Part shown: in pieces, positions 1-10,073 of the stretch | How positions within the stretch are numbered: position 1 is the first letter of the stretch | Layout of the letters: each line of letters opens with the position of its first letter | DNA from: Phoma sp. XZ068 | Lineage: Eukaryota > Ascomycota > Dothideomycetes > Pleosporales > Didymellaceae | Assembly (NCBI GenBank): GCA_004835665.1 | Contig: RBKR01000016.1 | Coordinates: forward strand, 620,001 to 684,000 | Length of the DNA stretch: 64,000 bases | Direction: 5' to 3' | The notes under the pieces: generated by a model | What the model saw: only the letters and a program-made list of their open reading frames with translations | The model's database searches: none | Told to the model about the DNA's origin: nothing | Made by a program: the position numbers and the translations under genes

Positions 1-737
1 GCACGACTGCTGTGCTTGATAGGGAAAATGTTGCACGAATTTTCAAGATGAGGCTGCAGCAGTATCTAGTGGGTAGCTTTTGATTGTCTTATCGGGTTAT
101 GTACGCACAGCTGCAGCTGGGGTTGCACAACCAGCATAGTCTGGACATGCAGTGGCTGCCGTGGGTAGTGCACATGGTCCATGAATGCTGTGCACTTTTC
201 TTTCCCCGGGCACTGGCACTACGTCCGCGGAGGCGACCGAATCCACAGTCACCAATACGTCCTATCCTTAGCAGTCCGATTTTGAACCTCTCATCTGTAG
301 TAAAAAACATCCAGAGTAACGGTCGTGAGACACGACCACACTGAGCATGCTAAAAGAAAGGAGTACGACGGTACTAAATAACTGAGTAACAACTTAGCCA
401 ACACCTGCTTCGTAGGCTGGAATCTGATTCGAGAACATGGTGTCCGTGGTGTTGAGCCGTTGATCTGGGACGATTAAGCAGACATTTCATTCGTTGCACC
501 CCTGAGAGTGGGCTGACTCGACGATGGCCTAGCATTCTGCGTCACAGATATTACAATTCGCGGGCGTCAGAGGTTCAGAGTTGAAGGAATGGACGTCCCA
601 ATAGCAAGTGGTTGGTGTTCAGTCACGTGTGGGGTAAGATCCCTGCAAGTCGGTTCGCGCTAAGAAAGTTGACCCGGCGCAACTGCATCACGAACCTCGC
701 CTTTAACTACATCCCCACGTACACTACACACCACACC
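1..737. other. Intergenic / upstream region of CWC2
   Basis: No gene could be supported here. Two overlapping short frames (about 73-86 codons around 84-344) lie on opposite strands, lack recognisable domains and have no splice partners. The last ~100 bp before 738 are the probable 5' leader of CWC2 and are rich in CA, as is common in fungal leaders. Confidence 0.5.
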
Positions 738-1982
738 ATGGCTGAAGTACAATCACCACCCACGCAAACGGCGCCGGTGCCCGCAGACCCCGAAACCGCG
801 CTTGAGCCCGCCACATCTACCTCGACATCCACAGAACTCGCGCCCATGACGACCGAACAGACCATCATCACCACCAACGCCGAAGGCAAGAAAGTCAAGA
901 AGATCATCCGCCGCAAGCGACGCCCAGCGCGCCCACAAGTGGACGCCGCAACATTTAAGACTGAGGCGCCACCGCCAACAGGCACCATTTTCAACATCTG
1001 GTACAACAAATGGTCCGGCGGCGACAGAGAAGACAAATACCTCTCTCAGACCGCAGCCCAGGGCCGCTGCAACGTCGCCAAAGACTCAGGGTACACAAAA
1101 GGAGACCGAACACCAGGGGCGTACTTCTGCCTCTTCTTCGCGCGCGGGATATGCCCCAAGGGCGTCGACTGCGAGTACCTGCACCGCCTGCCCACCGTCA
1201 CCGACATGTACCCGTCCAACATCGACTGCTTCGGGCGCGACAAGTTCAGCGACTACCGCGACGACATGGGCGGCGTCGGCTCGTTCCAGCGCCAGAACCG
1301 CACACTGTACATTGGCCGCATCCACGTCACCGACGACATTGAGGAGATTGTCGCGCGCCACTTCCAGGAATGGGGGCAGGTCGAGCGCACGCGTGTATTG
1401 ACAGCGCGCGGCGTCGCATTTGTGACGTACATGAACGAAGCGAACAGCCAGTTTGCAAAGGAAGCAATGGCGCATCAGAGTCTGGACCACAACGAAATAT
1501 TGAACGTGCGCTGGGCAACCGTCGATCCAAACCCAGCGGCCGCAAAACGCGAAGCACACAGGATCGAGGAGCAGGCTGCAGAAGCCATCCGCAAGGCCCT
1601 CCCCGCAGCCTACGTCGCCGAGCTCGAAGGCCGAGACCCAGAGCAGAAGAAGCGACGGAAAGTGGAGGGTAGTTTCGGGTTGCAGGGCTACGAAGCACCA
1701 GACGATATCTGGTACGCAAAAGAAAAGGGCGAGTGGGAGCAAGCGCGAGAGTTGGAGTCGGGCGGCATAGAGAATAGGAAGATGATTGAGGCCGGTGGGG
1801 AAGACGAGGAGGAGTACGGCACGCTTGTGCCGCAGCAGAATGCACAGGCGGGAGGCAATGGGATACTGTCTGGCTCAACGCTGGCAGCCCTGAAGGGGTA
1901 CACGGCAACATCATCGAACAAGCGGCCAGCTCCGTCAGGTCCTTTACTTGCGGGCTACGGCAGTGACGACGATAGTGATTAG
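738..1982 (+). CDS. CWC2: Pre-mRNA-splicing factor CWC2 (zinc finger CCCH + RRM)
   Basis: An intronless 414-residue protein. CWC2 belongs to the NineTeen (Prp19) complex and contacts U6 snRNA and the intron in the catalytic spliceosome (family knowledge). The sequence shows a low-complexity basic N-terminus (KKIIRRKRR near residue 52), then a C-x7-C-x5-C-x3-H finger in CLFFARGICPKGVDCEYLH, then an RRM beginning RTLYIGRI with a second RNP-like strand GVAFVTYM. The C-terminal third is charged and disordered, ending GSDDDSD. The frame is open back to 612 without an ATG. The ATG at 738 gives MAEVQSPP and is the natural start. The order of finger and RRM and the length match fungal CWC2. Confidence 0.93.
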   Translation: MAEVQSPPTQTAPVPADPETALEPATSTSTSTELAPMTTEQTIITTNAEGKKVKKIIRRKRRPARPQVDAATFKTEAPPPTGTIFNIWYNKWSGGDREDKYLSQTAAQGRCNVAKDSGYTKGDRTPGAYFCLFFARGICPKGVDCEYLHRLPTVTDMYPSNIDCFGRDKFSDYRDDMGGVGSFQRQNRTLYIGRIHVTDDIEEIVARHFQEWGQVERTRVLTARGVAFVTYMNEANSQFAKEAMAHQSLDHNEILNVRWATVDPNPAAAKREAHRIEEQAAEAIRKALPAAYVAELEGRDPEQKKRRKVEGSFGLQGYEAPDDIWYAKEKGEWEQARELESGGIENRKMIEAGGEDEEEYGTLVPQQNAQAGGNGILSGSTLAALKGYTATSSNKRPAPSGPLLAGYGSDDDSD

Positions 1983-2260
1983 ATTTGTTTGCTGGGATGT
2001 TGTAGTATAGCAGTGTGTAAAACTTTGCATGGTCAGGCGTCACGACAATCGATACCCTTTCTGACTTCAATAAGCTTCTTGTATGCCAAGTGAAGTAACG
2101 ATAGTATGTATGCTCGCAAAAACCAACGCCCGATCTAATGCCAAGTACCCAAAACGCCATGCTGTGAGTGATGATCGTGAGTGTCGTGAAGTCGTAATAA
2201 TGCCATGTCCTCCCAAACCTGGCCATCGCCCAGTAGTCCTCCCATCCAGACCACCCCAAA

Positions 2261-3755
2261 TTAAACCCTCGCAACACTCACATCCTTCTCTTTGTTCCTC
2301 AAGAACTTCCTCCACTCATCGACTGGCTTGGTGAAGCTCATAGCAGCACAGTTGCACCGCGTCTCCTGTCCAGCCACATCCTGCCGGATCTCCTCAAAGG
2401 ACTCTTCTCCGCCATACACCTCACCTACAGCCTGCTGTTCCACAGTGCTCTCCTCCCTGAACAGCCTCTTCGCCGCCGCCTTTTCGCCCTCATGCGCACC
2501 TCCACACCCAAATGCGCACATACGACGTCCGCAAGGGGCCCAGAAGCGATACTCGGCCACCTGAGGCTCGCTGAGAGCTGGAAGAGCCAAAAGCCCAGAG
2601 TCAACTGCGCGATTAGACGTGTAGGAGAGCATAGTCCCAGTCGGGGAGATGGGCGATTCGGTTTCGAACTCTGTACCGTTGGCGATCTGTATAGATGGGA
2701 GCACTGGCGATGCAGTTCGACCTTGAACAGAGCTTGGAGAGAGCGACCGTACCGACTGGGAGCAGAACGTTGAAGCGGGACGGTTGTGACTAAGGACAGG
2801 GTCCCGGTGCATGTTGCGAGCATTGGGAGAGAACTGCAGCCCAGAACCAGGAGCGGTAGCATGACTATGCATGTCACGAAGAGCCTGCTTGGTCGCAATA
2901 TTCCGGAGCATCCCAGCTCGAGGCGACAACGCTCGAGGCGACAACGCTCGCGGCGGGCTTGTAGGGCTGGTAGGGCTGGTAAGACTGGTAGGACTGAGAG
3001 ACAATGTTGAAGGAGCGCGCGAGGATGATCGAACCATGCATCTACTGTTACTTCGTGCGAGTATGCTGTCGATATTGTCCATCTGCTCAGCAAAACGCTC
3101 GTAACTGTGGGAATTGCACCGTTTTGAAGGACCACACATGTTGGAGCCATCAATGCTCATGGGACTGACAGAACGGACTGTGGGGCTCTGCCATCCTGTT
3201 GTAACAGCCCTGCTCCCGGAATCTGATGCTGGCGTTGGGTACAACACCTTTGCGCTCAACGTCGGGGATAGCGGGCTTGGGAAGCCAGGATATCTCCGCC
3301 CCACATCCGTCAACAGTGTCAAAGTAGGCCGTAGCGCTTCCATTTGAGGAAGCGCAGCGCTTGAACCAACCATATTGAACATGCGCTGGCTGTTTTTAAA
3401 ATCAGATGTGGTGAGTAGGCCGCTGACGGTACCATCAAACGCAGGGATAGCAGGATGTTCGCTCCAGGAGTTGCTTTGTGGATCTGCAGGCGTGACAGGC
3501 TGATGGCCAAATGGGCTGTTGGTGAAGTAGCTGGTTGGGCTGCTGCTGTCATGAGACTGAGGTGACGCACCCACGCCAGTAATTCGTCGAAGATTTTGGG
3601 CAGTGAACGAATTGATCGGTTCCGCTCGAGCGAACCGAGCCTCATTGACGATCCAGAGACCGCCATACTGTTGCCATGGGAAGTTGCGGAGAAAAGAGTC
3701 TTCTGGGTAGACATCGTATCCGAGTGTGCGAGCACGAAAGAAGGCGTACACAAAA
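2261..3755 (-). CDS. Hypothetical Ser/Pro-rich protein, 5' end unresolved
   Basis: I do not recognise this protein. The open frame codes for about 497 residues. It starts with a folded-looking block (FVYAFFRARTLGYD, then NFPWQQYGGLWIVNEA), followed by a long Ser/Pro/Thr-rich region with SP and SPTS repeats and a tandem ALSPR pair near residues 275-285. The C-terminal block is cysteine-bearing (CGRRMCAFGCGG) and is followed by a charged stretch. No in-frame ATG precedes the conserved-looking N-terminal block, so at least one 5' exon must be spliced on. An acceptor TTGCAG ends at 3756, so the exon probably begins at 3755. The upstream C78 gene ends at 3917 on the same strand. Many SP sites would suit a phosphorylated disordered protein, but no function is claimed. 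Confidence 0.6.
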
Positions 3756-3916
3756 CTGCAATCCGGGAATTGACGAAGTACCTAGCCAAAACGTTTAGCA
3801 AATATCGTTCAAGGTATAGATATTGTTGCAGATGGCTAGTCAAGTAGGATTGCAATCATATGGCATCTGGGTATCTGGGTGGAAAAATGCAACAACCGGG
3901 CAAGGAAGTAGGTAGC

Positions 3917-5586
3917 TCATACATCCCAGGCGGGAAATAAGGGCGGTGTTGCGGTGAGCCTGTTCCTATCAGCTTGATACAATGCAAGGTACGGGCCGAC
4001 ACTGACATGAGGATCTCAAAGGCAGCGAACTTTTTCAGATGGCCAGGACCTCTTCGATAAGCATGCATGACCTCGGGCCTTGCGCTTTTGATATTCTTCC
4101 GGCCAATCAACTTATGCATGGCTGGACTTGTTGCATAGACCGGGTCAAGCACTACAAGGTTGCAGTAACTATCATTGCGACGTTCAAAACCAACGATGGT
4201 GATCGAATGGCCGGGTCGTTGGAGATAGATGGGTGGCAGCAGGGTTTTGTGAACACTAGAGCCATCGCTGACCGCAGCTTGGGCGAAATATCGCTCCACG
4301 GCAAGAAGGAGTCCATCGTGAGCCTGGACCTTGCCATGTGGTGTTTTTTTATCGCTGAACATCTCGACAGCGCAATTGATCTCGGTGCTGAGAAACAGAG
4401 CTTGTGCCTTGAGATTATTAGCTTGGATGTCTCCTCGTTTGAGATATAAACACACTTCTGGGGTGCCGATGTACTTCCTGGTATCCTTGATACCGCCTGT
4501 TTGAATCCTGCCAATGTGATTGATGCCTTTGTCCCACGCTCTCTCAATCAAATCTTGTAGTTTGGGGATTCCAGGTAGACGGCCGCAGAATTCTTCATGT
4601 CCCTGTGCTTTCGCGCCTTGAATGTACGATATTAGCATCTGAATGTTCCTGTATCCACAAAAGCTGCCTTCTTTTGGGGTCTTTCCAACGTGAAGTGTTG
4701 ATGGGTGACAGTAGTATGCTGTCTTGACAGTTCGATCTAGTGCTGATAGTTGCGCAAGAATGGGAATGACGCCTGGTGTCTCGTTCTGCACCTGTTCCTG
4801 TTTGATGAGGCGACCGTCCCGGCCAATGCGATTGACGACAGTAACCTTAGGACCAGCCGCAAGTTGCTCGTGGAGCCACCTGGGCATGCGTTCCTCCCAG
4901 GCATAGGGACCAAGCTCTTCTTTCTTAGGCTGTCAGCATCAGTTGCGCGAGGTGAAGACCAAACTTACACCAAGACGAGCACTATTATTGGGTGGTTTCA
5001 CTGACTTATCCAGTTTCGTAAAGGGGTTGAAGCTCAAGATGCTCCTGGTCAGCGTGCTCTTCTCGCTGCTATCTGTGCCCCTCCGGTGGCGATGGTGCTT
5101 CCTCTTGCTCTTGCCATGGCTGTCGCTCTTCTCCGAGCCGTCTAAGGATTCCATGTCATCTTGGTAATCTGAGGGGGCGGCTTTCGACGAACGCCTGCGC
5201 GAATGGTGTGTAGCGGCTGACTTGTGCATATTGCTGGATGAATGATGAGAGTGATACTTTCCAGTGGTCTCGTCGAATGATAATGTTTCTGCGGCGTGGA
5301 GATCAAGGTGATCGTTGAAGTCGTCAAGCAAGACCACCTCACCGCAATCAGATTCAGGACACGCGACTGTTTTCTCCTCCTCGTCTGAGGAAGTCGTGTC
5401 CTGCACGTGCTTGCGTTTGGATGGGGACCCAAGCGACGGGGGTAGTGGCTCTGGGTCATCTTGAATGATGAAAGGGCTGTCGTCTGTGTGCGCCTGCTCA
5501 AAATGCAATTGAAGGATATAGTCATCGGTCGGCAGTACAGTGAAGTCGCAGAGAGGACAGTCCAGGAGCTCCACGTTGTCCCCCAT
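3917..5586 (-). CDS. C78-family zinc-finger deubiquitinase (ZUP1/mug105-like)
   Basis: Three exons: 5586-4969, 4923-4007 and 3959-3917, giving 525 residues. The N-terminus has C2H2-type fingers (CPLCDF...H...H, and a second starting VACPESDC), then a Ser/His-rich linker. The peptidase C78 domain starts at ELGPYAWEERMP. Predicted catalytic residues are Cys295 in GSFCGYRN, His445 in RPGHSITIVG and Asp466 in LVVLDP. Family members ZUP1 and S. pombe mug105 cleave K63-linked ubiquitin; the related UFSPs cleave UFM1. The finger arrangement favours the ubiquitin group (inference). Intron 1 has donor GTAAGT at 4968 and acceptor CTAAG; a closer ACAG acceptor is also in frame. Intron 2 has donor GTCAGT at 4006 and acceptor AACAG at 3960, and it leads to the C-terminus LTATPPLFPAWDV. 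Reading through intron 2 instead adds a non-conserved tail ending at 3856. Confidence 0.85.
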
Positions 5587-6169
5587 GCTGCCTCGATGTG
5601 TGCAGTAATTCTGGCCGATTACTGATTTCTTGATGAGTACGAGCCCAGTAGTGAATATCCTATGGCTTTCAAGTATCCGCTGTCACCATACGCTCGAAAT
5701 GAGGTCGTTGCCACAGTTGATGTTGATGCTCCTGTGGCTTGTGGCGTCAAAGCTTTGTCAGGTGCGAGGCCAAGGTTCGAACACGCTCTCTTGCCAGTAC
5801 CAACACATACTGCGTGTGCTCCAGTAGCGGTATACCAGGCGACGCGACCGTTTGCAAGCGTTCTGTTACTGATGGTAGATGGTAGGAGCGAGGCTTACGT
5901 CGGCCGGCATTGGAAGGCACTTGCCAAGACACACCAGCTCACCGCTACGTTTTGCAGGACTGCACTGCAAACGAAAAGCAGACTGGGCGACGAGGTCATA
6001 GACTTACAACATGGGTGTCATTATATGTGCGTATGCGTGGCAGCAACAGGTTGCGGAGCTGAGCAGCACCTCCGCGATGCGCGTCATCTGATTGGACAGG
6101 TCTAGCGTGGGCGCAAGAGCTCAGAACTGATGATGTTCCACGACACCGGGAGGCGACACTCTTCACTCA
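5587..6169. other. Divergent intergenic region (C78 peptidase / HTD2-like)
   Basis: A 583 bp spacer between two divergently transcribed genes, presumably holding both promoters. A 147-codon frame at 5662-6105 lacks recognisable domains and codon bias and is not called. A B-box-like GGTTCGAAC near 5776 has no matching tRNA stems. Confidence 0.45.
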
Positions 6170-8261
6170 ATGTCACTCCACGCTCGGTGTCCACAGCGTA
6201 TAGCCCGCAGATCCACACACGGCACCCTATGGCGACGGCAAAGTGTGCGCTGCTATGCCTCAGATACGGCGCAGGACCCTGAATGGTCCCAGCAAGTGCG
6301 GCGCGAATTGCTGAGCAGAAAGCCGCGCTATTGGTGCGAAGATCTCGATTTACTTCACCAGCAGCAACTGTGTACGACCCTTACAGGTTTCATTCGAAGA
6401 TTTCCACGGGCATTGAACAATCGAACGCCGCATGAACATTTGACCCAGTTCTTGACACGCTTCAACAATCGAGTTCCTTCGTCATCAATCCTGCCTGATG
6501 GTACAGACCCTCTTCATAGTCCCGGCGAGCCATGGACGCGACGCATGTGGGCAGGCGGAACTGTCAAATTCAATCCAGAAGTGACCTCCCTCGAGCCACG
6601 AATACGACGCATGTGGGGGGACCGAGCTATCAAGTTCACCGCAAATCTGCAGTCCCGGTCCGAGATACCATTTTTGCTGGGATCGAGAGTGGCATGTGTC
6701 GAGCGCATCACGGACGTTCGGTTCCAGGGAGAGGGGGATGCGGCAAAAGTCTTTGTGACCATCGAGCGGCGCTTTGCTTCTATCAATCAACTTGAAGCTT
6801 CCCTCGAAGGCCAACCTACGGGCAATCCAAAAAAGAGCATACTCGAGCAGGTGGACAACGGCGTCGAATGGGGCGATGCTTTTTTGAAGGAGGAGCGTAA
6901 TCTAGTGTTCCTAAAGGCAAAGACAGCAGCTGAGCTCACGGCAATCAACGATGGTCAGATGTCGGCTCCACGATATCTGAAGTGTAAGTGTATCAGTTTT
7001 GCCACTGTTCCACTACTGACATGCCTCAGCACCTACTCAACCTTCCTTCTCACACACTTTGACGCCAACGCGCTCTCTCCTCTTTCAGTATTCCGCGCTT
7101 ACAGTCAACGGTCATCTGCTACACCTCGATCCCACATACACTCGAAACGCCGAAGGCCACCGCAATCTTCTTGTACATGGGCCGCTCACTCTCACGCTGA
7201 TGCTTCAGACTATAAACAACCACCTCGCGTTACCAAGAGTCGGTAAAGAGTACGAAATGGTGGAATCTGTTGAATACCGCAATCTAGCACCACTATACTG
7301 CGACGAGGAAATGCGCATTTGTGTCAAGAATAAGACGAAGACAAAGGCAGGGAATGTTTGGGATGTTTGGATTGAGGGACCGACAGGCGGCATGGCTGTT
7401 AAAGCTGTCGTACGTACGGCCGACCGAAGAAGGAACCGGCCGCGCTCAGAGCGTGCGGCAGAGGTTTCGGTAAGCACAGATCTGCCAGATGTGCAGGCAG
7501 TCGCCCATCAGGCGCAGAGTGCACTCAGCACGCTTGATAAGGAAGACTCGCGACCGGAGCAAGTTTCGCGAAGCTCACGACAAGAACGTCGTAAGCTTTG
7601 GAACGCCAACCAGCGCGAAAAGCAAAGGGCACAGAAAGCACTTCATCTGTCTTACCTGTACTCTGCGTCGTCGCCGCTCGTGGTTCGAGTGCCGGCTTCT
7701 CCAGCAAGAAAACCTTCAGCATCCCAATCGAGCATCACAAAGCCAACGGCCGTAGTCAAGGACAAAACCCACACTGTCGTGAGCCCTACTGAAGGACCGG
7801 AGACCGGAGCAACCACATCGGACAACCCCGATACCAACTTCTCCGAAGCTATCCAAGCAGAAATCTCGACATCCCCATCCACCACCGTTCAGGATCAGGA
7901 CCCAGTCGCCAGCCCAGTTGCGTCCGCCGCACCCTCCCTCTCCATAGCGCAAAAACAGCGAGCGATCCTCATGTCCAGGATCCCAGCACAAGCAACCAAA
8001 GAAGCGTCCCCTGAGGCTCAAAACCCCGAAGTCTCTGCTCCTGCGCAGCTGCCGATCAGAACCGTCCAGACTGACAGCCCCGGAGGCACTCTTCCCCTCG
8101 CAAGCATGCAGCGAGAGGCAGACTCACCGGAGAAACAGCTGGTACGCAGGGCGCCGAAGCCGGTTACGGTTAGGAAGGTGGAATTCTTGACTGTGCGGAA
8201 GCAAGATGTGAGTCTGCGGGACAGGGCGAGAAGGAGTGGGCAGGGAGTCAAGAGAGGGTGA
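6170..8261 (+). CDS. HTD2: Mitochondrial hydroxyacyl-thioester dehydratase (HTD2-type, hot-dog fold) with long C-terminal extension
   Basis: Two exons, 6170-6983 and 7030-8261, give 681 residues. The intron has donor GTAAGT, branch CTACTGAC and acceptor CTCAG. The N-terminus is Arg-rich and acid-free (ARCPQRIARRS...RR), as expected for a mitochondrial presequence. Family motifs follow: RRMWAGG, and after the intron FQYSALTVNGHLLHLD and EGHRNLLVHGPL, typical of HTD2, the 3-hydroxyacyl-ACP dehydratase of mitochondrial fatty acid synthesis II. Two things are odd. The RRMW segment is present twice, 22 codons apart, with a 13-bp identical core. After the hot-dog domain (about residue 395) there is a ~280-residue Ala/Pro/Ser-rich extension not usual for the family. 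A GTACGT inside the end of the domain (near 7411) could be an unrecognised donor, so the extension is less certain than the core. Confidence 0.82.
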
Positions 8262-8379
8262 GGAGGAAAGTAATAGATAGAGGAGATCTGTATTATAGAT
8301 GTACCAGCAATTGCGAGCGTGGAGTAGTATCTGCCAGCAGAACAACAACAATCCTAGTAATTCGTCCACCCATGCAGCC

Positions 8380-8463
8380 TTCAACCTTTAACCTTCAACC
8401 TTCAACCTTCAACCTTCAACCTTCAACCTTCAACCTTCAACCTTCAACCTTCAACCTTCAACC
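8380..8463. repeat. 7-bp minisatellite (TTCAACC)x12
   Basis: Twelve head-to-tail copies of TTCAACC, the second being TTTAACC, followed by a degenerate TTCAAACC. It lies between the convergent 3' ends of the HTD2-like and F-box genes. The copies are otherwise identical, which suggests recent slippage. Confidence 0.97.
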
Positions 8464-8510
8464 TTCAAACCATATCGTGTAGTCTCGCATGGTATAAAAC
8501 GATATACATC

Positions 8511-9602
8511 TCACTCCCCGACAACAACAACAACAACACCCAACCTCCCCCCCTCAATCCCCTCCCCAAACTCCACAACACTCTCCCCCCTCTCATCCAA
8601 CACCCAATCAACCGTCTGCCCCAACGTCGCCCCATTATTCTCAAACCACCCCCCAAGCAACCGCACATACCCCTCCACCATGCCCTTCAGCGGCGCATTC
8701 TCCCGTAGCCACAACACCTGCTCTGGATCCAACTTCATATAGTCCTCGATAACGTAGTAGTGGCTTATATCGTCGCCCCAGCCCTCGGCGCCGGGGTCGT
8801 GGGACGGGTGCAGAGTGAATTTCGAGGCGGGCGAGGCGTAGCGCGCGGTGTAGGAGGGGGAGGCAGAGAAGTGGGACCACAGGTTCGCGGCGGGGGTTTG
8901 ATTGGTGAAGGGGTTGTAGGCTGCGGGGGAGGGGGTGGGGGGAGGGTAGTTGAGGTGGATGTTGAAGAGGAGGGATTGGTCGGTTGAGGGGTGGCGTTTT
9001 TTGAATTTCCGTGCGATGGTGCCGTTGCTGGGGCAGATGTTGTTTTGGACGACGTCGCGTATGATGAGGTTGATGTCTGCGAGTTCGGCGAGTTCGGGGG
9101 TTGACCAGTTGTGAAGGAGGGCGGCGCGTTTTTGGATGATGGGGCGTGTGACGCGGGATTCACGCGGGTGCAGGGCGTTGTGGAAGGCTCGTGAATACAG
9201 CCAGGCGCGGTAGATGGCGCGGCGGAGGCGGTAGCGTTCCGAGGGAGTGAGGAGGCGGCGGGATTCGTAGTTGTGTTTCCATTTCTTGAACGGGTAGATG
9301 TCGCACCACTTCTCGGCGATGCGGCCCGCGTGCACCATCTGCTTGAGCAGGGCGAGAGAGAAGGGGGCGGTGCGGATGAGGTGTGCTGGCTGGCTGGAGT
9401 TGTGGGTGAGGAGCTGGGTGAGGTCGAGCAGGGGACCGTATTGGGCTTCAGCTGCATGCTCGAGGATTGGGAGTCGTTGGGACGAGAGCGAGATGTTGTG
9501 GAAGCGACGACATGTTGTTGACAGCGCGAGGACGTCGTTGACGGAGCTGCAGGAGAACAAGACCTGGATAACCAGTTCGGTAGCGAGGTCTTCGAACAGC
9601 AT
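8511..9602 (-). CDS. F-box protein
   Basis: An intronless 363-residue protein. The first ~45 residues form an F-box: MLFEDLATELVIQVL, then ALSTTCRRFHNIS, with the Leu/Ile and Cys/Phe spacing of the SKP1-binding motif. F-box proteins recruit substrates to SCF ubiquitin ligases; the substrate is unknown. The remainder is alpha-helical and Arg-rich in the middle (SERYRLRRAIYRAWLYSRAF), with a short conserved-looking end (VLWLRENAPLKGMVEGYVRLLGGWF). The ORF is open to 9680, but the ATG at 9602 gives the compact F-box start. The protein ends in a six-Val run encoded by a GTT trinucleotide repeat (+ strand AAC repeat at 8521-8537). Third positions are C-rich in the first two thirds and G/T-rich at the 3' end. 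Confidence 0.78.
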   Translation of the reverse strand: MLFEDLATELVIQVLFSCSSVNDVLALSTTCRRFHNISLSSQRLPILEHAAEAQYGPLLDLTQLLTHNSSQPAHLIRTAPFSLALLKQMVHAGRIAEKWCDIYPFKKWKHNYESRRLLTPSERYRLRRAIYRAWLYSRAFHNALHPRESRVTRPIIQKRAALLHNWSTPELAELADINLIIRDVVQNNICPSNGTIARKFKKRHPSTDQSLLFNIHLNYPPPTPSPAAYNPFTNQTPAANLWSHFSASPSYTARYASPASKFTLHPSHDPGAEGWGDDISHYYVIEDYMKLDPEQVLWLRENAPLKGMVEGYVRLLGGWFENNGATLGQTVDWVLDERGESVVEFGEGIEGGRLGVVVVVVGE

Positions 9603-10073
9603 GTTGGCGATGATGTACACTGAGGTGGTTCGGGGTGCAGCGATCCACGGGCGTCGACAATTCTTAAAGCCGTATGTCAATTGCTGCTTTCCTTCGACTC
9701 TGCTGGTTGCTTAATCGAGAAACGGTATACCGTGGCGGTTCGAAGCTGTTGTTTACTTCGACCCGGGGAAGCTCAGAGCGCTCAAGAGACAGAGACCCCT
9801 CCGTTGGGGCTATACGCAGGAAACATGCCAGACTGTCCAGACACCATGACATCCAAGGCTCGCCTCGACAGGCTGCCTGTTGCGATGAGCATCATGATGG
9901 GTGGTTGAAAACGGCCAGGAGTCATCGCCGCGTCGTTGTAGATAACACGACCCCGGATTCTACTCGACCAATCGGCGCCCAGCATCTCCGATGTCGTCAG
10001 TGCAGCACGGCATCACATCGCAATTGTAGATGCGCAACACACGACCAAAACAAAACACACACATCTTCCAACA
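9603..10073. other. Divergent promoter region between two F-box-type genes
   Basis: A 471 bp spacer separating the F-box gene (-) from the 2EXR gene (+). No coding potential is convincing. Both genes presumably take their promoters from it. Confidence 0.5.

Noticed and set aside
1327..2277. 316-codon open frame on the minus strand
   Set aside because: Antisense to CWC2; arises from the codon bias of the sense strand.
5760..5800. B-box-like GGTTCGAAC suggesting a tRNA
   Set aside because: Flanks do not form T-arm or acceptor stems and no A box is placed correctly.
8765..9457. 230-codon Ser/Thr/Pro-rich frame on the minus strand
   Set aside because: Out-of-frame shadow of the F-box gene in a C-rich coding stretch.
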